From positions 62,001 through 126,000 of the forward strand of contig JAKOGI010000439.1 of NCBI GenBank assembly GCA_029747015.1: 64,000 bases of DNA, in the 5' to 3' direction. Both the position numbers and the translations under genes were made by a program. Source of the DNA: Carnegiea gigantea. Taxonomy: Eukaryota; Streptophyta; Magnoliopsida; Caryophyllales; Cactaceae. The notes under the pieces are model-generated. The model was given only the letters and a program-made list of their open reading frames with translations. It was not told the DNA's origin and did no database searches. Positions 56,375 to 64,000 of this stretch are shown here, one piece after another. How positions within the stretch are numbered: the stretch's first letter is position 1; each line of letters starts with the position of its first letter.

Positions 56375-57716
56375 TTTGCTTTTTGTCTCAATACATCAAA
56401 GATTTTTCTTTTTGTTGCTTGTTCCGATAGTAGCTAGTGGAATTGATTCTCAACCCATTGGTTGGTTAACTTTAGAGTTCACGCAGACGACTAAATTATC
56501 GATGTATTTCTTTCTTGGTTTGCTGACAATATTGTTAATTAATAACCATAAGACAGGGATATAGACATGGATATGTGATTTCATTTCATCGTCAAGTTAA
56601 GATACACCATCCATTCAGAAACCACGATGTACCCTCATCTAATTGCTAAACCCCTACATCTATGAATCCCTTTTTCGAATTCCCACTTTTTTTAAAAAGA
56701 ATTTCGGGTTTAGGGACGCAGCATAAAATAGAGCATGATATCTTACAAGAATTTAATTTATGAGTTAGAAGATACCAGAGACAATAGATGAAGATTCGCT
56801 AAATTTATTTTCACCAATCCGAAAGTTTAATCCTCGAACAATGGTGCTCCTAGATGCATTCAAAGAGAAAAGAGGCAGGCAGACTAGAACATCAGGGAGG
56901 AGAGAGAAGAGATAGCATGAAAGGCTTGTCTAAAAATTTTATAAGCATAAATACTAAGGATTACCATCTCACATAAAACATATTATGACACGAACAAATT
57001 TTATGTAAGTTTTAAAAATAATTGAGATGGCTAATAGTTCATTTATGAGTAACTGATATAAAAGTTACTGTTAGATGAATTGTTAAGCACTGCTGAATCA
57101 AAAAGCGACTCTAAAAAATGTATTGTTACTCACTACAAAATCATTAAAGGTCAATCATAAGAGAATCCATCTGATAGCAACTTTATATGAGACAGTCCCA
57201 TTTTATAATTTATGAATAGAAAATACAAAAGAGATTTTGAATTTAATAATGATAAGGACAATACGGTCATTTTCTACTATCTTGTTCAACATTGTCTATG
57301 TCAATGACTTGGCTAGATTTGATAGATTAAAAATAATATATATTCCGGTTAGGGTAATTCAAAATTAAGGTATAAACTTGGGGATTAAAAAAATAACTCA
57401 TAAGGCCACGAATTACAAAAAAAACTTAAAAGTTCGATGTTGGATGACTGTATGTGAATTTTTTTTGGTTGGAATTCAATTGATTGATCTTTCAAGGCAA
57501 TTATTTTTGGGATAGAACCACCGAGTTTTGGATGTCATGAGTTGCCACAAAGCTTGCATGTTAGCTATTTTTTAACACATGTATGGGCGTGGACCGAGTG
57601 GTAATAAATAATTGATTGCTTTCCTTTTTCAATTATTATTAAAAGAAAAATTCAAACATGAGATAAATTAGGAGTCAATTTCAGTTGCTCACATGTGTAT
57701 AGAAAGGAAAAGAATA
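56375..57716. other. Unassigned AT-rich sequence
   Basis: No recognised gene. GGGCGTGGACCGAGTGGTAA at 57587-57606 resembles the 5' head of plant tRNA-derived SINEs (A-box-like CCGAGTGG), but no B box follows at the right distance. Confidence 0.4.
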
Positions 57717-57736
57717 GTTTTTTTTTTTTTTTTTTG
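57717..57736 (-). other. Poly(A) tail of LINE (T-run on plus strand)
   Basis: About 20 T on the plus strand, at the expected 3' side of the minus-strand LINE. The 1 kb between it and the zf-RVT domain would be 3' UTR plus lost C-terminal coding; this link is an inference. Confidence 0.5.
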
Positions 57737-58786
57737 GGTTTTGCAAAGAAAAGTGATAATTATATAATTCATAGATAGATATACATGCAAGGACTTGACT
57801 ACTAGCAAACTAAGATAGTGGCAATCTATGTCCCATAATCCCAGCACCCATAAAGCAAAAAATAAGAGGATTCTATACATTCCAAAACCTACTGCCTAAA
57901 TTATTGTGATTCATGCATAGCTGGCCTTCCTATCGTGCGAATGTGCAAAAAAGACAAAGAAGGCAGAAGGCGTTGCCGCTTATGCATCATCAGAATTACA
58001 ATGTTCATCATCCTCGAGTCGTTGCACATAAAAGTAGGTGATATGGTCCAAATCCAAAGAAGTGAGGAGCGAGTCAGGTGGCTCAGCTTGAATTACAAGG
58101 ACTTCATGCTATTCCTTACAGAGGCCCGCAAGGACAGTGCGACCAAATTAACTGGGCGCTGAGCGTAACGAAGAGTAACTTGCTGGTTGTGATTAAGCAA
58201 ATCTTTGACTTCAGTGATGACTCCATGCAAGTAAGATCTGCAGCTTAGAGGACCTGCCTGAAGCTCTCCTATTAGTCTTGACCAAGATCAACCTCCAGAA
58301 TACTCAACTGGTCAGACCAAGCTTGCAACAGTGTTTCTCGAGGTGTGATAAGTAGGATTTCCATCATACACGGGAAAATAATCTTTCGAGTAATCCCCAA
58401 GAACCATTTAAATTCAGCATTCTGAATAACAGAGCTTCAATGAAAAAGGTCTCATCATCACTTTAATACGTACCAACATTGATTTTGTAACCTCGTTTGA
58501 GTGGTGGTTTCTATGAAATAATTCGTTGTTTAGTATTGTAAAGATAATCCTGCATATTAAAAACATAAGCAAATCCCTAAAAATGCTTTGCCAAACAAGT
58601 TTAGTAAGTAGACAAACCTTATCAAATACGCAACAATTCCTGTAGCATCAAATATGCCAGCCAATAGTAGCATATTGGATAGGCCAAAATGATGAAAGGT
58701 TCAACGAGAGATTAGAACTAAACCATTCCTTGCAATACGAGCTAAAAAATAAATCATAATTCTGCATAGAAAAACTAGGAAGAAAT

Positions 58787-59087
58787 TCAGCCCAAATTGC
58801 ACTTGCAAATGGGCAATCCCGATTGATCTTCTATCTCATGGCCACAAATGACACATCGAGCTAATAAATTGGGGATAAAGTGCACTAAGAGGGATGTCAC
58901 AGGAAGGGATTGATGGTGGACACGCCATAAATGAAATTTTATTTTAGCAGGAAGTTTAAAGGCGTAAATTTTCTTAGCTATTAAATTTGAAGGGGGATGG
59001 GTCGTCTTCAAATCCATATAAGCTCTAGAGATTGAAAAAGGAGCATAAGACCCTTGACTCCAAGTCATCAAATCATCTAATGAAGGG
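58787..59087 (-). pseudogene. LINE ORF2 C-terminal zf-RVT domain (fragment)
   Basis: Open for about 100 codons below the MITE: FSISRAYMDLKTTHPPS, KIYAFKLPAKIKFHLWRVHH, QSLPVTSLLVHFIPNLLARC and VICGHEIED. This is the FSVKSAY...IWK...P.KIKFFLWR...LPT...CP.CG..E pattern of the zinc-binding domain that follows plant LINE reverse transcriptases. The C.IC pair is retained, but the HLFF.C end is degraded. Confidence 0.82.
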
Positions 59088-59663
59088 TAGGGATGGGCAA
59101 CAGACCAGATACCCATTGGATTAAGCAGTCGACCAGTTTAAAATAGGGCTAATAATGGGGCGGGTTAATAATGGACTGGGCCAGCCTATTAAGACATATT
59201 AACGGGCCGGACTGGGCTAGCCTATTAACCGTTCGTTTAGTGACCCATTAATTTTTTCAACCTACTTGACACACTAATTTACATGTTTCAATTAATTAAA
59301 CTTATTACCAATACTTTGTACATAACAATAATTATTATACACCCTTTTTTGGCGCAAGTTTGTTCAGTTTTTGAACAGGCCCAAAGCGGATCGTCCATGG
59401 ACGCCTTGACCCAACCTATTTATTAGTTTGGTTGTGTATTTTCTAACTTTGAATTTGCACTGGTTTAATTTGGTTGAAAAATTACAGAGATTTTAGTTGG
59501 AAAACTAACTCATCAAAAACACTCCTTAGTGATAATGGGCGGACTGGGTTCATGTAACCCATAACCCAGCCCGACCCATTAACAAATCTGTTGAGCCCAG
59601 CCCGACCTAGTTAATTAATTGGCTGACCCAATCCGACCCGACCTAATTCGTTGCCCACCCCTA
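59088..59663. mobile_element. hAT-like MITE inside the LINE
   Basis: It begins TAGGGATGGGCAAC and ends GTTGCCCACCCCTA: 14-bp terminal inverted repeats with one mismatch, of the TAGGGGTGGGCAA type seen in plant hAT elements. Length 576 bp, no transposase. Subterminal parts rich in GGGCCGG, GACTGGG and CCCAGCCCGACC are partly inverted relative to each other. The LINE coding similarity resumes on both sides. The 8-bp flanks (ATGAAGGG and GTCAGGAG) match at only four positions, so the target duplication is not demonstrated. Confidence 0.75.
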
Positions 59664-60420
59664 GTCAGGAGATAAAGGGTAATGAAGAATGTTGTTAAGA
59701 AGATGCAAGGGTACCCACTTAAGAAATTTCCTGGCATCCCATTCTCCTTCATTGATCAAGAAACCAACCCTCACATGGGAGCAAATACTAGGTGGGTCTG
59801 CCTCCATTTGTGAAGCTAAGGCTCCAGAAGGTTACCACTTATCATACCAAACGGAAGTGCTTCGACCATTGCTAAGACTAATACACATATTATTAAAAAG
59901 AGTATCCTTAAAATTTAGAAGGCTTTTCCAGAAGGGGGACTGATGAACTTTAGGTTCTAGAATTCAAGCTTCGACTTATATAAATATTTAGCCCATAATA
60001 ATTCTAGCTAAGGGATATTCCATTTTTGGTACCACACCCAAGTAATTTCAAAAGGAAATCCTTATTCCATTGTGCTAAATTTTTAATACCTCGACCTCCA
60101 CAATGAGATGGCAAACAAATAGTTCTCCAATGAATCTGAGCTAGTTATCTAGAATTACCTGATTTATTCCATAGGAATCTCCTCGTAAAAATAACCCGCC
60201 TTGCAAAATTAGTAAATTTAGTTGCCAACCTATAATGCATTTATTAAATTTAATTAACAAATTCTCATAATCAGCCATTGTAGGTCGGAATATGAATAGA
60301 ATGAGATAAGACTCAATGAAACCTATGATGTAATGTCTTTGGAAAGATAAGCCGAGACTTTAAAACATGAATTCCAAGACTGGATGCGTCGCTAAATTTT
60401 TTAAGAGTGGAAATCATAAT
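59664..60420 (-). pseudogene. LINE ORF2 post-RT region (broken)
   Basis: On the minus strand near 60110-60040 the frame reads ICLPSHCGGRGIKNLAQWNK DFLLK (conserved 'vClPK..GGLGi.nL..wN.All.K' between RT and zf-RVT), with stops on both sides. YENLLIKFNKCIIGWQLNLL lies near 60270. Confidence 0.72.
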
Positions 60421-61060
60421 ACCAAGATTATCAAGAGCAACTGCACCAAGAAAATTATATCATCCGCATGAAACAAATGGGATGCTTGGAAGTGGCGAAG
60501 TTTAAATGTTCAGGGACACTTTTACTGAATAAGGTAGAAAGACATTTCATGCATAAAGCAAGATGTATGGAGACAATCGATCATCCTGTCTGATTCCACG
60601 AGAGGGTTTGTAACTAGGGCCAGGTTGACCATTCCATGACAATTGCATAGTACTAGACGTATACAACTCATAATAACGTTCCTTAGCTTAGGCGGGAACC
60701 CCAAAAATAGTAATTTATCTTCAATAAAGGGCCATTCTAAACTATCATAGGCTGTGGAAGGTCAACCTTAATGGCCATTGGTTTAATTTTTTACGATTCT
60801 TTGTAATGGAATACGCAATTTCCTTAGCCAAGATTATATTATCCACAATATTCTGACTTGGTACAAAACTAGATTGACAAGGAATAATACAATCATTTAG
60901 AAAAGGTTCAATACAATTGACAATTAACTTGGAGATAATCTTATACATAGTGTTACATAAACTAATAGGCCTAAGATCAATTACATTCTCCATAGCTTCT
61001 CTTTTAGGGATAAGTGATAAGAAAGTTTAATCAACATCACTAAGACCTTCTGGGTAAACC
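60421..61060 (-). pseudogene. LINE reverse transcriptase (broken)
   Basis: 60993-60745 is open: DLRPISLCNTMYKIISKLIV, CIPCQSSFVP-like IIPCQSSFVPSQNIVDNIIL, AKEIAYSI, the classic non-LTR RT block 1-2. MAIKVD with its catalytic Asp follows in another frame near 60770. Then GFPPKLRNVIMSCIRLVLCN near 60700, the RGIRQGDRLSPYLF region (60610-60570, partly mutated), and the active box FHADDIIFL near 60470, where ADD is the catalytic pair. Target-primed reverse transcription would be its function. Confidence 0.85.
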
Positions 61061-62200
61061 AAAAATATGATTTACAAATACAAGCAGAGAGGTCTGAATC
61101 ACTTCCCAACCATATTAAAAGAAATGGACCTGGATGCCATACGGGCCAAGGGCTTTAAAAGAATTCATACTAAATAAGACCTTTTTAGCTTCATTAAAAA
61201 GTGTGTTTTATCTGTGAAGAATTTAGTCAAAGGGTGTGGCCCAACCGTAGACATGTCACTAGGCCGAACAAATTTAAAAAATTAAGTAATTAGAAACTAG
61301 ATTCGTAAGAGCATGATGACCTTTAACCCATTATAATTGTCATCTTTAAGCATAGTGGTATGACATTTGGTTTGATAAATCTTAACAAGCATGTGAAAAT
61401 AATGGGTATTAAAATCCTTATACACAAAATTAAAACCCGAGCACATTGTGCCCAAACACTTTTTTCCATATTACTCAAATTATCATATATGACAGTAAGC
61501 TCAAATTAAAGATTTTCAAGAAATGGGCTAGGCCCAATCTCTGAGGCTTGTTGAGTGCCTTGCAACCTAATGGTGATTTTTTGTTTTTATTGCACTCATG
61601 TTACCAAAAACTAACCTGTGCCAATTAGGACATTTAGTTCTAACAGTATTAATATTCTAAATAATGGATTTATCGGGATGCCAGCAAGAATTAAAAAAAA
61701 TCTCTCAAAATCCTCATGTTTAGCCTAGGCAATGAGCCCTCGAACAGGATGATTGAGTTGGAAATTATCTAGGGTTAGATCAACCAAAATGGGGTACTGA
61801 TCAGCGTCGAATCTGTGTAAATGGGTTATTGTGTGTGCGGATAAACCTGCAATCAATTAGGATTTGCTACCATATGATCCAGACGTTCCCTAATATGATC
61901 AGAACCTGTCCGACCATTATCCCAAATAAACAAAGTCTCAGAGAACCCAAATCAACTAGAGAAGAAGAATCAATGAAGTTCAAAAAAGCACGACAATTAG
62001 AAATACAAAACAGCCTACCTATTCTTTTCTATACCTCATTCGTGACAGTATTCAAATCCCTGAGAACCATTGAGGGATGATGAGAAGGAGGGCAATCCTG
62101 AGCTAGGTAGTTCCAAAACTGTTCTCTATGAGTAGAAGAACTAGGTGCATGGATGGCAGATAACACCACTTCCGGGTCATCCGGCACCATTGTTAGCAAA
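61061..62200 (-). other. LINE ORF2 region between endonuclease and RT (degraded)
   Basis: Collinear with plant LINE ORF2: RTGSDHIRERLDHMVANPN near 61900 (usual 'iRERLDR...N..W') and F...KALGPYGIQVHFF near 61160-61110 ('kapGpDG....Ff'). There are many stops and no continuous frame. Confidence 0.65.
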
Positions 62201-62201
62201 C

Positions 62202-62759
62202 TCACCATTTTACCAAACCATGAAAGAGAAAAGGCTCTGAAGATATAAAATCAATAGTTTTCACTGGGTGTTTCCAAAAGTACCAAATACCCCCTCGGTC
62301 ACTCATTGGTTCCACAAATTGAAAATTGGAGAAGCCAAATTGATCCTTAGTTGTCTTGATGGCTTCATCTGGCATGGGTACTTCTAGAAGAATGAGTATG
62401 AGGTGTAGATGTTCACAGATTAAATCTATTAAGAAGATAAAGAAATTCATGGAAGAACTTCTTCTAACATTCCAAATCAATATTCTTCGACAGTTACTAA
62501 TCATGGGAATGGAAGACGTGAGTGAGGGAGCAGCCTCTTTTGACCTCCGAGAGTATGCCAGGATTGGCTGAGCAATTGGGTTCATGTGAAGGTGGAACAA
62601 CGGGGTTGGATTGTTCAGAAGTAAATTATTTAGTAGCAAGATTAACACTCGAATGCGAGGTGTGTGCCCTGGTGGGAAATCGTAAAAGATTACTATTTTG
62701 ATGAAGGCGAAGGGGTGAACAAGTTTGAAGCATTGAACAAGGTTTCTGAAGTGGGTCAT
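62202..62759 (-). pseudogene. LINE endonuclease N-terminal region (185-codon open stretch)
   Basis: The C-terminal half of this open stretch shows RRILIWNVRRSSSMNFFIFL (WN.RG motif), LILILLEVPMP (LLET motif with Glu; Thr changed to Val), FGFSNFQFVEPMSDRGGIWY and FWK. This is the apurinic-type endonuclease of L1 LINEs, which nicks target DNA. Upstream, residues 1-90 are of unknown nature. Since the domain is cut at 62202 and the rest carries stops, it is called a pseudogene. The ATG at 62759 need not be the natural start. Confidence 0.82.
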
Positions 62760-62760
62760 A

Positions 62761-64000
62761 CCTACTTCGTCCCTGAGCTCTCCTCGTTTCTCACGTTGAA
62801 TTTCTTATGGGGGGGTCGAAACACTGGGATTTTTGGCTGAGGGAATTGCCATGTTTGAGACAACAGGATGTATTGAATCACCACATCCTGCTGCATCTAG
62901 TGGTTTATTACCTCCCAAAGAGGATGGGTCAATGTATGACCATCAATGTACATGTGCTAAAAAGAAACAGGCGCTACATAAGCTTCTTGGTTAAAGTCCA
63001 AAACTCTGTATAACTTGTTCAAAAAATTACTGTAAAAGGCTAACTTGTTGAGGTCGGAAAAAAATTGGTATGTTACATGGAACATTCAAAGGACGGATTA
63101 TTTATGTTCAAAAACCTTTTAAAAATTAGTATCTTCATGACTAAATGTTGAATTACAAAAGTTGTAAACTTCTGTTAACGTATGTTTCAATCAAATTATA
63201 CCTGTGACATAATCAAAAGCATTGGCCCACAGCAGAAGCAAATTGTCTAATTCTAAGAGGATAGTAAAACTCAAAGAAATGGAGATTTGTTTTTAAATCA
63301 TGTATTTGTAAATTTACGACAACTTCTAGTGCATGTGCTAGTTTCGTGAGGTTCAGGGAGGTCTAAATACATGCAAATTTAATGTTATAAATACTCATGC
63401 AAATAGAGAGATCGATTTCAAAAAACACAATATGTGAAGTTGCCAAGAGAAAAATAAAATATTGGCAATTAGGGCAATGTTTTTTTTTTTTTTTTTCCTT
63501 TTGCCCATTATTAGCGTCTTCTTATCATTTCATACGTCCCTTGTCTCATAATTTTCAAACTATAGTCATATGAAATGCAGAGCAAAACATTACACTCGAG
63601 CGTGAAAACTAGTCATGATATGAAGGTCTAAATTCTACATTTCATGGGCCAGGCTTGATGATTAGCACTGTGTACGCAAGCTTTGATGAGTTGTCATGGG
63701 TTGAGGTAGGGTTGGACCACTTGACTAAGTTAAGCCATGGCCTCCATTGGGCTGGACTCATCATATCTAGTAGGCCATAAACTAACTCCCATAGTGAAAA
63801 CCATCAACACATGAGTTCTTTTTTTTCTTGAAAGAAAATATAATGATTTCATTAATAAAACACCAAACAACATTTAAAATAAAAATTGTGAATGAGAAAT
63901 TATAAATCTAAAGTATACATATGCAATTGAACTTTCAAATAACTAATACAGATCTTATAGAGGTTTGAATATAAAATTTTGATAGTCTTGTCATATATGA
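62761..64000. other. Unassigned sequence to window end
   Basis: No domain recognised on either strand. Contains a T-run at 63480-63497. The plus frame 62807-63013 (68 codons) lacks any recognisable motif. Confidence 0.45.

Larger units (their letters stand above)
57717..62760 (-). mobile_element. L1-type LINE, interrupted by a MITE
   Basis: In minus orientation an endonuclease domain (62500-62200), a reverse transcriptase (about 61000-60400), a post-RT region and a zf-RVT/RNase-H-side domain (59116-58787) follow in the order of plant L1 ORF2. A T-run at 57717-57736 would be the poly(A) tail of the element on the minus strand, placing the 3' end there. Stops and frameshifts are numerous. The first ORF (gag-like) is not identifiable upstream of 62760, so the 5' end may be truncated or unrecognised. 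A hAT-like MITE (59088-59663) sits inside the coding region. Confidence 0.82.

Noticed and set aside
57935..58162. 75-codon plus frame with basic N-terminus
   Set aside because: It lies antisense to the expected 3' part of the LINE and has no recognised domain.

Overview
The window looks like nuclear DNA from a flowering plant, probably a eudicot. It is AT-rich and made almost entirely of decayed transposable elements. I found no host protein-coding gene, rRNA gene, functional tRNA gene or CRISPR array that I could defend. Nearly every coding match is a retroelement or transposon protein with in-frame stops and frameshifts. The plant assignment rests on the element families: Athila/Tat-type and chromovirus-type Ty3/gypsy elements, Ty1/copia elements primed by initiator tRNA-Met, an L1-type LINE, a MULE fragment and a hAT-like MITE.

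Layout. (1) 1-16,652 is a nested pair on the minus strand. A non-autonomous element carrying only a gag-like frame (3' LTR at 1-715 plus 11,939-12,213, internal region 12,214-15,180, 5' LTR at 15,181-16,652) has an Athila-like gag-pol element (716-11,938) inserted in its 3' LTR. The intact copy of the LTR at 15,181-16,652 shows the empty target site, which supports the nesting directly. The two elements share primer-binding site type, polypurine tract and parts of the 3' non-coding region. (2) 16,653-18,223 holds a degenerate GACTT-rich tract and an inverted-repeat (foldback) element. (3) 18,224-23,151 is a decayed copia element on the plus strand whose LTR-plus-leader is duplicated in tandem. 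(4) 24.1 kb has a SINE-like tRNA-derived stretch. (5) 25,254-29,283 is a 2.5 kb gypsy LTR with the tail of a chromovirus-type integrase; a truncated second LTR copy lies at 37,484-38,595. (6) Between them sits a Tat/Ogre-like minus-strand element (29,284-37,474) with a gag remnant and four consecutive tandem-repeat arrays beside its 3' LTR. (7) 39,733-47,183 is a second copia element with a perfect 5-bp target duplication. (8) 47.2-51.2 kb contains a truncated MULE transposase and long poly-C/poly-G runs. (9) 51,227-56,361 is a third copia element whose right LTR is followed by a second primer-binding-site sequence. (10) 57,717-62,760 is a minus-strand L1-type LINE interrupted by a hAT-like MITE. 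The remaining 1.2 kb is unassigned AT-rich DNA.

The parts do not form a cellular pathway. They are a record of successive insertion, recombination and decay. The points most worth a second look are the autonomous/non-autonomous pair with a duplicated polypurine-tract motif, the composite tandem-repeat region of the Tat-like element, and the two copia copies with unusual LTR/primer-site arrangements. I saw no convincing new biological system beyond these.
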